Assembly (NCBI RefSeq): GCF_009759665.1
Contig: NZ_WQNE01000015.1
Location: 1-64,000 of the forward strand
From: Bradyrhizobium cajani
GTDB taxonomy: Bacteria > Pseudomonadota > Alphaproteobacteria > Rhizobiales > Xanthobacteraceae
Direction: 5' to 3'
DNA length: 64,000 nt
The position numbers and the translations under genes are program-made. The notes under the pieces were generated by a model. The model ran no database searches and was not told where the DNA came from. It saw only the letters and a program-made list of their open reading frames with translations. Shown in pieces: positions 25,706 to 34,712 of the stretch. The number at the start of each line of letters is the position of its first letter. Position 1 is the stretch's first letter.

Positions 25706-26739
25706 GAACGATTGGAAAGAACCGCGGCCTGGCGCGTCTGGCTGATGCGGATGGTCACTTCCGCATGGTCGCGCTGGATCAGCGGCCACCGCTGTTCGAT
25801 GCCATCGCGAAAGCAAAGGGCATCACGCGGGATCAGGTCGAATATTCCGACGTCACGGCGGCCAAGCGCCTCCTCGTCGAGAACCTCGCCCCGCATTGCA
25901 GCTCGATGCTGTTCGACCCGAACTTTGCGGTGCCGGCGGCGATCGATCTGTTGCCGCCGCGCTGCGGTCTCATAATGACGCTCGAGGAGCACCGCGTCGA
26001 GGAGACGCCGGGCGGCCGCAAGTCGCGCGCGATCACCAATTGGAGCGTGGAGAAGATCCGCGCCATGGGCGGCGACGCCGTCAAGGTGCTGGCGTGGTAT
26101 CGGCCGGATGCCGATCCCGCCGTGAACGAGCATCAGAAGCGCTTTGTCCAGGAGATCGGGCAGGATTGCGCCCGCCACGACATTCCCTATGTCCTGGAAC
26201 TGCTGGTCTATCCGTTCCTCGGCAGTGCCAATCACACCGCCGATTATGTGGAATCGCCGGGCAAGCTTCCGGGTCTGGTGATCGAGAGCGTGCGCGAATT
26301 TGCCAAGCCGGAATATGGCGTTGATCTCCTCAAGCTGGAGAGCCCGCTTGCGGCCAACAGTCTGCCCGCCCGTGACGGCAGCGAGGCAGCCAAAGCCGCA
26401 CAGAAGGAGTTCGACGCGATCGGCGACATCTGCCGCGAACGCAGCATCCCCTGGGTGTTGCTGTCGGGCGGCGCCGCGCCGGAGAAATTCGAGCGCGTGC
26501 TCGAGTACTCCTATGCCGCAGGCGCCAGCGGCTTCCTCGCCGGCCGCACCATCTGGCTCGACGCCGTCCTGAAGAATTTCCCGGATCGCGCGGCGGTCTC
26601 GGCAAGCCTGCGCAAGGATGGCCTCGGCGTGCTGGAGCGCCTCAACAAATTGACGACGGCCAAGGGCACGCCATGGAAGGCGCGCTTTCCGGGGTTTGCT
26701 GATATCAAGCAGGAAGGTGACTTCGCGCGCGCCTACTGA
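25702..26739 (+). CDS. LacD-type class I aldolase (tagatose-1,6-bisphosphate aldolase family)
   Basis: 345-residue aldolase. Start at ATG 25702 in an ATGA overlap with the kinase stop. The segment MVALDQRPPLF near the N-terminus and the LLKLESPL strand (candidate Schiff-base lysine) are typical of LacD and the sulfofructose-phosphate aldolase YihT. It would cleave a phosphorylated keto-sugar into two three-carbon units. With the PfkB kinase upstream this gives a kinase-aldolase pair as in the tagatose pathway; a sulfo-sugar substrate cannot be excluded. Confidence 0.82.
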   Translation: MRTIGKNRGLARLADADGHFRMVALDQRPPLFDAIAKAKGITRDQVEYSDVTAAKRLLVENLAPHCSSMLFDPNFAVPAAIDLLPPRCGLIMTLEEHRVEETPGGRKSRAITNWSVEKIRAMGGDAVKVLAWYRPDADPAVNEHQKRFVQEIGQDCARHDIPYVLELLVYPFLGSANHTADYVESPGKLPGLVIESVREFAKPEYGVDLLKLESPLAANSLPARDGSEAAKAAQKEFDAIGDICRERSIPWVLLSGGAAPEKFERVLEYSYAAGASGFLAGRTIWLDAVLKNFPDRAAVSASLRKDGLGVLERLNKLTTAKGTPWKARFPGFADIKQEGDFARAY

Positions 26740-26787
26740 GATGGTGGCGGCTTCGCATGGTCTCATCCCGGTCGCAGGATCCGCAAC

Positions 26788-27912
26788 ATGACTGACAGCT
26801 TCACGATCCGTTCGGTCGAGGCGTTCTGTTATCGCTATCCCCTGGCGACGCCGGTGGTGACGTCGTTCGGCAAGATGCTCAATCGTCCCGCCGTCTTCGT
26901 TCGCGTCATCGACGAAGACGGCGTCGAGGGATGGGGTGAAGCCTGGTCCAACTTCCCAGCGCCGGGCGCGGAGCATCGCTCGCGCCTGATCAACGAGGTG
27001 CTGGCGCCGGGCCTCGTCGGACGCAAATTCGACGGCCCCGCCGAGGCCTTCGAGGCTCTGACCGAGGGCACCGAGGTGCTCGCGCTTCAATGCGGCGAGC
27101 CGGGTCCGTTCGCGCAGGCGATTGCGGGGATCGATCTCGCGCTATGGGATATCGCGGCGCGCCGCCAGCGCTTGCCATTGTGGCGGCTCCTCGGCGGCCG
27201 GTCGAGCAAGATCAAGGTCTATGCCAGCGGCATCAATCCCGGCGGCGCCGCGCGAACGGCCGAAGCCGCGCTCGCGCGTGGCCACCGGGCATTGAAGCTG
27301 AAGGTCGGGTTCGGCGCCGAGACCGACCTTGCTAATCTCACCGCACTGCGCGCGATCGCCGGCGCCGGCATGCTTGCCGCCGACGCCAATCAGGGCTGGT
27401 CGGTCGTGCAGGCGCTCGAGATGCTGCCGCGGCTGGCCGACTTCGATCTGCGCTGGCTGGAGGAGCCCATCCGGGCCGATCGGCCGCGCGAGGAGTGGCG
27501 CAAGCTGCGCGCCGGCGCGACAATGCCGATCGCCGCCGGCGAAAACATCTCGAGCGCCGAAGGCTTCAGGCAGGTTCTGGCCGAAGATGTGCTCGGCGTG
27601 GTTCAGCCCGATATCGCGAAATGGGGCGGCCTCAGTGTCTGCGCTCCACTGGCGCGCGACATTCTGAAGGCGGGCAAGACGTTCTGTCCGCACTATCTCG
27701 GCGGAGGCCTTGGCCTGCTTGCGTCCGCGCATCTTCTCGCCGGTGCTGGTGGTGACGGCTGGCTGGAGGTCGATGCCAACGACAACCCGTTGCGTGATCT
27801 GCTTTGTGGCCCGGTCCTCAATGTGAGGGAAGGCACGGTCGAATTGGACCAGGCACCGGGCCTCGGAATAGTGCCTGATCTTTCGTCGATCGAGCGCTAT
27901 CGCAGCATCTAG
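26788..27912 (+). CDS. Enolase-superfamily enzyme (mandelate racemase/muconate lactonizing type)
   Basis: 374-residue enzyme with an N-terminal capping domain and a modified TIM barrel. The acid-base KLK motif is in ALKLKVGFG; the metal ligands are the Asp in DANQGW, the Glu in WLEEPI and the Glu in AAGENIS; a C-terminal His in CPHYLGGG is present. The set fits an acid-sugar dehydratase or a racemase/epimerase. It is the last operon gene, 48 bp after the aldolase. An acid-sugar dehydratase would imply a non-phosphorylative branch alongside the kinase-aldolase route. Confidence 0.88.
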   Translation: MTDSFTIRSVEAFCYRYPLATPVVTSFGKMLNRPAVFVRVIDEDGVEGWGEAWSNFPAPGAEHRSRLINEVLAPGLVGRKFDGPAEAFEALTEGTEVLALQCGEPGPFAQAIAGIDLALWDIAARRQRLPLWRLLGGRSSKIKVYASGINPGGAARTAEAALARGHRALKLKVGFGAETDLANLTALRAIAGAGMLAADANQGWSVVQALEMLPRLADFDLRWLEEPIRADRPREEWRKLRAGATMPIAAGENISSAEGFRQVLAEDVLGVVQPDIAKWGGLSVCAPLARDILKAGKTFCPHYLGGGLGLLASAHLLAGAGGDGWLEVDANDNPLRDLLCGPVLNVREGTVELDQAPGLGIVPDLSSIERYRSI

Positions 27913-27930
27913 GGCGTGTTACTCATAAAC
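27912..27930 (+). repeat. Left inverted repeat bounding a low-GC insert
   Basis: GGGCGTGTTACTCATAAAC, starting on the last base of the enolase stop codon. The reverse complement of 30557-30575 matches it with two single-base gaps and an exact 11-bp core TACTCATAAAC. Resembles insertion-element ends; no transposase is seen. Confidence 0.65.
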
Positions 27931-27996
27931 CCGCGCCGGTCGGAAAAACGCTCGAACCCGAGTACCGATGCTGGTGTGCCGGGGGAGTCCAGCCGG

Positions 27997-30057
27997 CTAG
28001 ACCAAATAATCATGCATCGGATGGTGCTCAGCACCTCTTGCGTGATCAACGGCGCTTTGCTCGGCGTGTGAGGGGGCAATCAGGTCTGCATCCTGGATCA
28101 GCGCCAGTCCAGTATGTCCGGCATTGTGCAGCCCATTTTCATCGGTATGCGGCCCGTGGTTATCCTCAAGATGATCCGAATGCTTGGTCTCTGCCATGTC
28201 ATTCTTGAAATGAAAGGAATCTCCGAGCTCGGGCGCAGCCGCCGTTTGTGTCGGACCGGAGTCATCGGTAGCTTGGCTATTGCCACCGGCATTCTCGCTC
28301 GCGTGCAGATTTTCAGAAGCGTTTGAATGCGCCTTGTGCAAGTCGGGTTGCGACTTGTGGGAATTGCTATGGCTACCCAGTGCATCATCCTTGACATGCT
28401 TCTTGCCGGCTTCGGAGGCGTCCTTTGAAGCGTCTACATCGCCATGCAATTGTCCACGATTGGATTCGCGCTCCGGTGGCCCGTGCTCGGCATGCGGCTT
28501 GCCTTTTGCGGCTCCTTCCTCCGAAACATGCAAGTCACGCTGCGATTGCCTTTGAGTGGGATCCTGTCCCGGCGGCTCGTGCTGAGCATGCGGCTTGCCC
28601 TTTGCTGCGCCTTCTTCCGAAGCATGCAAATCACGCTGCGATTGCCCGTGATTGAATCCTTCTACTTCGGTCGCCTGTGTGGTGCCGCATTCAGCGCTCC
28701 TCGACGGGTCCGTTCCGCCCGCCTGTTCCAAGCCGCCGTGATCAACCAGAGCGTCGAGCGCACCGGCTCCAACGTGAGGGGTGCCGCTGCCCTTACTGTC
28801 CTCGTTCACGGCTGCATCAATGATCTGAAAGTCGTCGCCGCTTCCGACGGCATCGCCTCGGGCACCCTCGAAGACGAATGATTCACCGTGTATTTCGGAA
28901 TTGAGCCAGGCCGGGTTGTCGAAGCCATTGAGGCTTGCATCGACGCCGCCAGCGATATTGAGAGCTGCAAATTCGCTGGTAGCATTTGCGGCATCCGATG
29001 CTAAGAAATCGCTCGGGCTATCGGAAAAGGTGAACGCCTGCGCGGGGCTGGCAAGGAGTTCGTAAATCGAGACTCCGATCGCCATCAATACCAACGTACC
29101 AAAACTGCTTATGCCCAGCCTTGGAGTGGTGGTCGTCGGCAACGTGATCGTGCTGGGGGCAATGTCGGTACGGGATTCGATGAGCTTGCTGGCCCGCGTC
29201 GGACTGTCAGCTACAGAATTCTCAACGCGGCCGGTTTTGCCCCCGGCTCTGGCCGTTTTGTCTGGAGCAGTGGTCGTCTTCTGGGGGAGGATTTTGATGG
29301 TCACGACCGCGCCGGTACCGTCTGTGGTCGTCACCGTGACAGTATCGGTATATGCGTGATCAACTGCGCCCGCGCTTGCGGGTTGAGCGTCATCTAGCAC
29401 TGCCCAAATCAGGGCTGCAAGCGCGCCGACCCCGCCGTACAGGCGCGACAGGGCGAACGTCGCGAGCTCTCTGCGGTTTTTGATCTCAAGCTGTGCAGAT
29501 AGGTGATCGACTCGCGCGTTGATGGTGCCTGTGGCGACCTTGAGGTGGCGTGCAATCTCCTTGTTCGACATACCGCAGGCGACCAGACGCATGATCTGGC
29601 GCTCCAGATCCGTCAGCGCTGTCAGCCCATTGTCGCCAAACGTGCCATGGCGTGCCTTGCGGGCAGCCACCCGGTCCGCGGCCGGTGCCACCAGCCTCAG
29701 GGCCTGCATCAAGGCTTCGGGCTCCTCGCGCATCGGAATCCCAGCGCAGGCACCCGCTGCGATGGCGGCAGCGAGATCGCCCCGCGCAATGGATGCGGTG
29801 TAGAAGACCAGTCGTGTGGGAAGGTTTTCGGTATTGACGGCGGCGAGCATCTCAGACGCCGTCACGTCAGAAAATCCGTCCTCTACAAGCGCGACATCTG
29901 GCGTCAATCTCCGAACTGCATCGAGGCAGTCGGCTCCGTTATTGCAAGACGCAACGACCTCGAAGTCACCCTCCGCCGCAAATAGCGGCGCAAAACCCTG
30001 CAGCACGATCGGACGGCGATCTGCTATCACGAGTCGGATACGAAGCATCTGCTTCAC
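27997..30057 (-). CDS. LuxR-type regulator with degenerate receiver, hydrophobic segments and His-rich repeat tail
   Basis: 686-residue composite protein. Residues 5-125 resemble a response-regulator receiver, but the acidic pair is DR instead of DD and the phospho-acceptor position reads VALVEDG (Glu where Asp is expected), so it is probably a pseudo-receiver. Residues 147-200 form a good LuxR/FixJ DNA-binding domain (IMRLVACGMSNKEIARHL). Hydrophobic stretches follow at about 206-220 and 322-347. The remaining 340 residues are acidic and His/Gly/Ser-rich with degenerate ~32-residue repeats (QSQRDLHASEEGAAKGKPHA) and end in HHPMHDYLV. GC is visibly lower than in neighbours. Not assignable to a known regulator; membrane anchoring is an inference. 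Confidence 0.75.
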   Translation of the reverse strand: MKQMLRIRLVIADRRPIVLQGFAPLFAAEGDFEVVASCNNGADCLDAVRRLTPDVALVEDGFSDVTASEMLAAVNTENLPTRLVFYTASIARGDLAAAIAAGACAGIPMREEPEALMQALRLVAPAADRVAARKARHGTFGDNGLTALTDLERQIMRLVACGMSNKEIARHLKVATGTINARVDHLSAQLEIKNRRELATFALSRLYGGVGALAALIWAVLDDAQPASAGAVDHAYTDTVTVTTTDGTGAVVTIKILPQKTTTAPDKTARAGGKTGRVENSVADSPTRASKLIESRTDIAPSTITLPTTTTPRLGISSFGTLVLMAIGVSIYELLASPAQAFTFSDSPSDFLASDAANATSEFAALNIAGGVDASLNGFDNPAWLNSEIHGESFVFEGARGDAVGSGDDFQIIDAAVNEDSKGSGTPHVGAGALDALVDHGGLEQAGGTDPSRSAECGTTQATEVEGFNHGQSQRDLHASEEGAAKGKPHAQHEPPGQDPTQRQSQRDLHVSEEGAAKGKPHAEHGPPERESNRGQLHGDVDASKDASEAGKKHVKDDALGSHSNSHKSQPDLHKAHSNASENLHASENAGGNSQATDDSGPTQTAAAPELGDSFHFKNDMAETKHSDHLEDNHGPHTDENGLHNAGHTGLALIQDADLIAPSHAEQSAVDHARGAEHHPMHDYLV
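28320..28660 (-). repeat. Degenerate ~32-codon tandem repeats in the His-rich tail
   Basis: Two units are nearly identical (QSQRDLH-SEEGAAKGKPHA, 31-32 residues); two further units towards the C-terminus are diverged (GQLHGDVDASKDASEAGKKH and SQPDLHKAHSNASENLHAS). All are rich in His, Ser, Asp and Glu. Confidence 0.7.
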
Positions 30058-30169
30058 CTACCCCCGCGTTCCGTCGCCTGGTAAGGGCGACCTAGATTCA
30101 CAGGTCACTTTCAAGAGCAGCGCAGCAACGCACAGTACCAACCCTTGGTTCCGGTAGAAAGGGAGGGGC

Positions 30170-30322
30170 TTAGTGCTGTTCAAGGGCTCTGAGGTCGTCG
30201 ACGATGGCGGCTTCAATCTGGCGCAGGTGCTCTGCGGTCAGGCCGTTCGGAAAGTCCTTGGAGAGCTGCCGGCAGCGCTCCAGGCGCTCTTCCAATATTC
30301 GCTTTTCCCGGTCCTTGTTCAT
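30170..30322 (-). CDS. Small ORF, 50 residues, hypothetical
   Basis: A 50-codon frame from ATG 30322 to TAA 30170. The product starts MNKDREKRILEERLERCRQL and is strongly charged, predicted all-helical, with an amphipathic Leu/Ile pattern. It lies inside the low-GC insert, upstream of the LuxR-type gene on the same strand. No strong ribosome site. Function unknown; the clean coding-like amino-acid pattern is the only support. Confidence 0.55.
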   Translation of the reverse strand: MNKDREKRILEERLERCRQLSKDFPNGLTAEHLRQIEAAIVDDLRALEQH

Positions 30323-30627
30323 GGACGAGAATAATCCAATCGCGTGAAGTCAGCGTCCTTCGTGTCGACTAACGAAGGATCGATCTATGCGTTCCAAGCG
30401 CACGTTAAGATAGTGCTGGGCAGATTGAGCAGTCGAAGTCTAAGCCTGATGTTAGGGGCACGTCCATCCGCTGGATGCTGAACCTGCGATCGTCCGCTTC
30501 GGGTCCGCCGATCACGCTCAAGGTGGGAGACTTCCGCTTTGTGTAGGTAAGCTGACGTTTATGAGTACACGTCCCAGGCTTGCGGGAGGCCCATTGGCCT
30601 CCGACATCTTCAGAAGGACGATCCCGA
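30323..30627. other. Non-coding remnant-like stretch
   Basis: 305 bp with no convincing gene. It holds a perfect 7-bp stem hairpin at 30357-30378 (CCTTCGT, 8-nt loop, ACGAAGG) and the right inverted repeat at 30557-30575. The stretch 30490-30540 is reminiscent of insertion-element debris common in rhizobia, but I cannot assign it to an IS family. Confidence 0.5.
30557..30575 (-). repeat. Right inverted repeat bounding the low-GC insert
   Basis: On the minus strand reads GGGACGTGTACTCATAAAC, pairing with 27912-27930. The two ends enclose 2.66 kb containing the LuxR-type gene and the 50-residue ORF. Confidence 0.65.
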
Positions 30628-31149
30628 TCAGGACAGCACCAACCTCAAATGAACCGTCTCCGGGTCATGCCTTGCCGCGGGCTTGAAGCCGAGCTTGTCG
30701 AACACGCGGCGCATTGCGGTGTTCTCCGCCAGCACGTCGGCGATCAGTTCGTTCAAGCCGGCCTCCCGCGCGAGCGCGACGAGGTCATGTGCCAGCATCG
30801 CGCCGATCCCGCGGCCTTGCCAGGAATCGATCACGACGAAGGCAAGCTCGGCGCAGCCGGGCTCCGATACGATATAGCGGCCGCCACCGACGATGACGCT
30901 CCGGCCGGCATCTTCCACGCAAGCGACCAGCGCGACATGCGCCTTGAAATCGACCTCCATGAAGAAGGTGCGCTCTCGCTCGGAGAAGTGGCGTTTTGGC
31001 GTGAAGAAGCGGCGCTGGAGCGATCGCATGCTGGTTTGCTCGAGCGCAGCCAGCATCGCAGCCTCGTCCTCCGGGCGGAGCGCCCGGATCAGGACCGGCG
31101 TGCCATCACGCAGCCGGTCCCGGCGTGTGTAACTCGCTGTCGGGCACAT
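30628..31149 (-). CDS. GNAT-family N-acetyltransferase
   Basis: 173-residue acetyltransferase (start ATG 31149; an in-frame TTG at 31164 would add five residues). The acetyl-CoA site is the GRGIGAMLAHDLVALA segment, followed by the typical ENTAMRRVFDKLGF. The N-terminal region (LRDGTPVLIRALRPEDEAAM) resembles GNAT domains of protein lysine acetyltransferases. It reads away from a FixK box located about 85 bp upstream of the start. Substrate unknown; protein or amino-acid acetylation is possible. Confidence 0.88.
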   Translation of the reverse strand: MCPTASYTRRDRLRDGTPVLIRALRPEDEAAMLAALEQTSMRSLQRRFFTPKRHFSERERTFFMEVDFKAHVALVACVEDAGRSVIVGGGRYIVSEPGCAELAFVVIDSWQGRGIGAMLAHDLVALAREAGLNELIADVLAENTAMRRVFDKLGFKPAARHDPETVHLRLVLS

Positions 31150-31226
31150 GGGGCACAACTGCAATCGGCGGCGAAGCGACTGTTCGCGAGGCCTGGCCGA
31201 TCAGGCCGTTTCGCGCGGCTTGCCGC

Positions 31227-31240
31227 TTGATCTGGATCAA
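31227..31240. promoter_or_regulatory. FixK/FNR box TTGATCTGGATCAA
   Basis: Consensus TTGAT-N4-ATCAA between the divergent GNAT and AI-2E family genes. With class II spacing (box centre at -41.5) the plus-strand start point would be near 31275, 34 bp before TTG 31309; the minus-strand one near 31192. Confidence 0.8.
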
Positions 31241-31308
31241 GCTTTCCGCGCGAACAAGGCCGCTACTTTTTCCCGGCGAGACGTTCCACGGGACACGGAC
31301 TTCACGGC

Positions 31309-32400
31309 TTGAAGAGGCTCCACCAGCTCCTGTCCACCGACGGCGTCATCCAGCTGGTGATCCGGCTCGGATTGCTGGCGCTGCTGATCCTCTGGACCTT
31401 CCTCATCATCAAGCCCTTCGTGGCGATCCTGACCTGGAGCGCCGTGCTTGCAGTGGCTTTCTATCCGGCGTTCGGCTGGCTCGCCAAACGTCTCGGCGGC
31501 CGGCCCCGGACCGCCGCGGCCATTCTCACCTTCGTCACCCTCGCAATGATCATCGGTCCGGCCGCGTGGCTCGGCCTCAGCGCTGTCGAAGGGATCAGGG
31601 ACCTCGCGACCCAGATCGGCAGCGGCGATCTCGTGCTTCAGGCCGCCCCCGATCAGATCAAGGGCTGGCCGTTGATCGGCCCATGGCTCCACGATTTCTG
31701 GAACGAGGCTTACACCAATATCCGCGCCGCACTGCGCGAAGTGGCGCCGTATCTGAAGCCGCTTGCCGGGATGATGCTGTCCTTTGCCGGCGATGCCGGG
31801 ATCGGGACGCTCCAGTTCCTGCTCTCGGTGTTCGTTGCCGGCTTCCTGTTCCCTCACGGCCCGCAGCTCGTCGGTGCGGTCCGCGGCCTCCTGTTTCGCA
31901 TCGTGCCGGAGCAGGGCGAACATTTTCTGGAGCTTGCCGGCGCGACGATCCGCGCGGTCGCCCAGGGCGTGATCGGCGTTGCCGTCGTGCAAGCACTTCT
32001 GGCCGGTATCGGCTTCAAGTTCGCCGGTCTTCCGAGCGCCGGCCTCCTGGCGATCATCGTGCTGTTGCTGTCGATTGTGCAGATCGGCGCCGCGCTCGTG
32101 CTTGTTCCGGTGCTCGTCTGGATCTGGATGGACAAGGACGTCACCACCGCGTTGCTGCTCACAGTCTATCTCGTCGCCGTCGGTCTCCTCGATAACGTGC
32201 TGAAACCGCTGGTCATGGGCCGCGGCCTCACCACCCCGACACTGGTCATCCTGATCGGGGTCATCGGTGGAACCCTCGCGCACGGGATCATCGGCCTCTT
32301 CATCGGCCCGATCATCCTGTCGGTCGCGTGGGAGCTGGGGGCTGCCTGGATTCGGATCGATCGCACGGCGCCGATCGTGCACAACATTGCCGACCATTGA
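31309..32400 (+). CDS. AI-2E family transporter (YdiK/PerM type)
   Basis: 363-residue inner-membrane protein with about eight hydrophobic segments. N-terminal paired spans (VIRLGLLALLILWTFLIIKP), a variable middle, and the C-terminal conserved region LVAVGLLDNVLKPLVMGRGL, then GVIGGTLAHGIIGLFIGPII. The start is a TTG at 31309; no better start lies nearby. Despite the family name, members include Na+/H+ antiporters and exporters, so the substrate is open. Its stop codon overlaps the next FixK box. Confidence 0.87.
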   Translation: MKRLHQLLSTDGVIQLVIRLGLLALLILWTFLIIKPFVAILTWSAVLAVAFYPAFGWLAKRLGGRPRTAAAILTFVTLAMIIGPAAWLGLSAVEGIRDLATQIGSGDLVLQAAPDQIKGWPLIGPWLHDFWNEAYTNIRAALREVAPYLKPLAGMMLSFAGDAGIGTLQFLLSVFVAGFLFPHGPQLVGAVRGLLFRIVPEQGEHFLELAGATIRAVAQGVIGVAVVQALLAGIGFKFAGLPSAGLLAIIVLLLSIVQIGAALVLVPVLVWIWMDKDVTTALLLTVYLVAVGLLDNVLKPLVMGRGLTTPTLVILIGVIGGTLAHGIIGLFIGPIILSVAWELGAAWIRIDRTAPIVHNIADH

Positions 32401-32410
32401 CCTAAATCAA
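32397..32410. promoter_or_regulatory. FixK/FNR box TTGACCTAAATCAA
   Basis: Half-sites TTGAC and ATCAA. It overlaps the stop of the AI-2E family gene. Box centre plus 41.5 gives a start point near 32445, 19 bp before the DUF3141 ATG. Confidence 0.78.
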
Positions 32411-32463
32411 CGTCGGCCGCGACCCGCCTCCTTGAATGACGACCTGTCACGGCGAGGTCGAAC

Positions 32464-34683
32464 ATGGCAATGGAAAACCTGAAACTGCCTGATGGCCCGC
32501 TGTCTGGCCTCGTTGCCTCCGCTGTCGAATACATGGTCGATGCGGGACAGCGCAGTGTGCTGTTTCTGGACATCATGCGCCGACGTGGCGATCAGTATCG
32601 CGAGCACGTCGCGCAGACCGCGCCGCATGTCCTGCAATATGCCGCCGAATTAATCACCGATGGCCGCACGCTGGACGAGCCGGTCAATTACGCGCTGGTG
32701 CGAATCGTTCCGCCCAAGGATGTCGAGATCGACATGAAGCGGCGGCCGTTCGTCGTGGTCGATCCGCGTGCCGGCCACGGCCCGGGCATTGGCGGCTTCA
32801 AGGCGGACAGCGAGATCGGCGTCGCGATGAATGCCGGACATCCCTGTTATTTCATCGGCTTCCTGCCCGAGCCTATGCCCGGCCAGACGATCGAGCGCAT
32901 CGCGCGCGCGGAGGCGAAGTTCATCGAGACGGTCATCAGCCGCCATCCCGACGCCGACGGCAAGCCCTGCGTGATCGGCAATTGCCAGGCGGGCTGGGCC
33001 GTCATGATCCTGGCATCGCTGCGCCCCGAGCTGTTCGGACCCTTGATCATCGCCGGCGCGCCGCTGGCCTATTGGGCCGGCGTGCACGGCAAATATCCGA
33101 TGCGTTACTCCGGCGGCCTGCTCGGCGGAAGCTGGCTCACGGCGCTTACGAGCGACCTCGGCGCCGGCAAGTTCGACGGCGCCTGGCTGGTTCAGAATTT
33201 CGAGAACCAGAACCCGTCGAACACGCTCTGGACCAAGCAATACAACGTCTATTCCAAGGTCGATACCGAGGCCGAGCGCTATCTGGATTTCGAACGCTGG
33301 TGGGGCGGGCACGTCAACCTCAATGCCGAGGAGATCCAGTTCATCGTCGACGAGCTGTTCATCGGCAACAATCTCGCCGCCGGCCGGATCGAGATGTCGG
33401 ACGGCCAGAAGGTCGATCTGCGCAACATCCGCTCGCCGATCGTGGTGTTCTGCTCCAAGGGCGACAACGTCACCCCGCCGCAGCAGGCGCTGGACTGGAT
33501 TCTGGATTGCTACGCCGATGTCAACGAGATCAGGGCCTATGGCCAGACCATCGTCTATACTGTTCACGAGAGCATCGGCCACCTCGGCATCTTCGTCTCC
33601 GGCGGCGTCGCGAAGAAGGAGCATGCGGAGTTCTCCAGCAATATCGATTTGATCGACGTGCTGCCGCCGGGCCTTTATGAAGCCACGTTCGAGGCCCGCG
33701 GCGACGAGACGATCAATGCCGATCTGGCGGCAGGCCAGTGGGTGATGCGCTGCGAAGCCCGTACCCTGGACGATATCCGCGCCATGGGCGGCAATTCGCC
33801 GGAGGATGAGCGGCGCTTTGCTGCGGCCAAGCGTATCTCGGAGCTCAATCTCGCGGCCTATCAGAAGTTCGTCCAGCCCTGGGTCAAGCGCATGGTGACG
33901 CCGCAAATGGCGGATCTGGCGCGCAACATGCATCCGTTACGGCTGCAATATGAAGCCTTCAGCAGCCAGAACCCCTGGATGTCCGGCATCAAGTCGGCCG
34001 CTGATCGTATCGAGGACAATCGCAGGCCGGCCTCGAAGGACAATCCGTTCCTGGCGTTCCAGGAGCAGATGTCGAAGCAGATCGTCCATGCCCTCGATAG
34101 CTGGCGCGACGCGCAGGAGGCGTTGAGCGAGACCATGTTCCTGAATGTCTATGGCTCGCCGGTGCTCCAGGCGGCCGTCGGCATCGATCCGAATTCCGTG
34201 CCCTCGCGTCTTCGCGAGATGTCGCCGGAGCATCGCGCGCTGCTCGAGGCGCGGATCGCCGAGTTGAAATCGCACATCGGCCAGGGCGGACTGCGCGAAG
34301 CGGCCCTCCGTGCGCTACTCTATGTCGGCTCCGCCCGCGGCATGGTGGACGAGCGCAGCATCGAGGCGTTGCGGCAGGTGCGGCGCGACCATGGCGTCCG
34401 CATGACGCTTTCGGAATTCAAGCTGCTGGTGCGCGAACAGTTCTTCATGCTGCTGCTGGACCGGGACGGCGCGCTGGCCGCCATCCCGAAACTATTGCCC
34501 GACGACATGAGCCAGCGCCGAGCCGCCTTCGCAGCGATGCGCGAGGTGCTGTCGGCGAGCGAGGACGTCACCGGAGAGCGCGCCAATCGTCTCGAGCGCG
34601 TCGCAGGGCTTTTTGGCCTGGACGGTGAGGGGGAATCGACGTCGAACGTCGCCCCTTTCGACTCCAAGGCACGAGCGTCGTAA
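32464..34683 (+). CDS. DUF3141 protein with alpha/beta-hydrolase (PHA-synthase-like) core
   Basis: 739-residue cytoplasmic protein of family DUF3141. The N-terminal 400 residues have an alpha/beta-hydrolase fold: VVVDPRAGHGPGIGGFK oxyanion region and GNCQAGW nucleophile elbow with Cys in place of Ser, as in polyhydroxyalkanoate synthases. The remainder is helical. It heads an operon with phosphotransacetylase, acetate kinase and FabI (gaps 29, -4, -4 bp), so an acyl-CoA or acyl-phosphate substrate is likely. Biochemical role unknown. Directly preceded by a FixK box. Confidence 0.85.
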   Translation: MAMENLKLPDGPLSGLVASAVEYMVDAGQRSVLFLDIMRRRGDQYREHVAQTAPHVLQYAAELITDGRTLDEPVNYALVRIVPPKDVEIDMKRRPFVVVDPRAGHGPGIGGFKADSEIGVAMNAGHPCYFIGFLPEPMPGQTIERIARAEAKFIETVISRHPDADGKPCVIGNCQAGWAVMILASLRPELFGPLIIAGAPLAYWAGVHGKYPMRYSGGLLGGSWLTALTSDLGAGKFDGAWLVQNFENQNPSNTLWTKQYNVYSKVDTEAERYLDFERWWGGHVNLNAEEIQFIVDELFIGNNLAAGRIEMSDGQKVDLRNIRSPIVVFCSKGDNVTPPQQALDWILDCYADVNEIRAYGQTIVYTVHESIGHLGIFVSGGVAKKEHAEFSSNIDLIDVLPPGLYEATFEARGDETINADLAAGQWVMRCEARTLDDIRAMGGNSPEDERRFAAAKRISELNLAAYQKFVQPWVKRMVTPQMADLARNMHPLRLQYEAFSSQNPWMSGIKSAADRIEDNRRPASKDNPFLAFQEQMSKQIVHALDSWRDAQEALSETMFLNVYGSPVLQAAVGIDPNSVPSRLREMSPEHRALLEARIAELKSHIGQGGLREAALRALLYVGSARGMVDERSIEALRQVRRDHGVRMTLSEFKLLVREQFFMLLLDRDGALAAIPKLLPDDMSQRRAAFAAMREVLSASEDVTGERANRLERVAGLFGLDGEGESTSNVAPFDSKARAS

Positions 34684-34712
34684 CGCGGATTGGCAGGATC
34701 GGGAGTGACATC

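Noticed and set aside
28114..28881. Several plus-strand frames opposite the LuxR-type tail
   Set aside because: They mirror the repetitive tail coding region; the minus frame is continuous over 686 codons.
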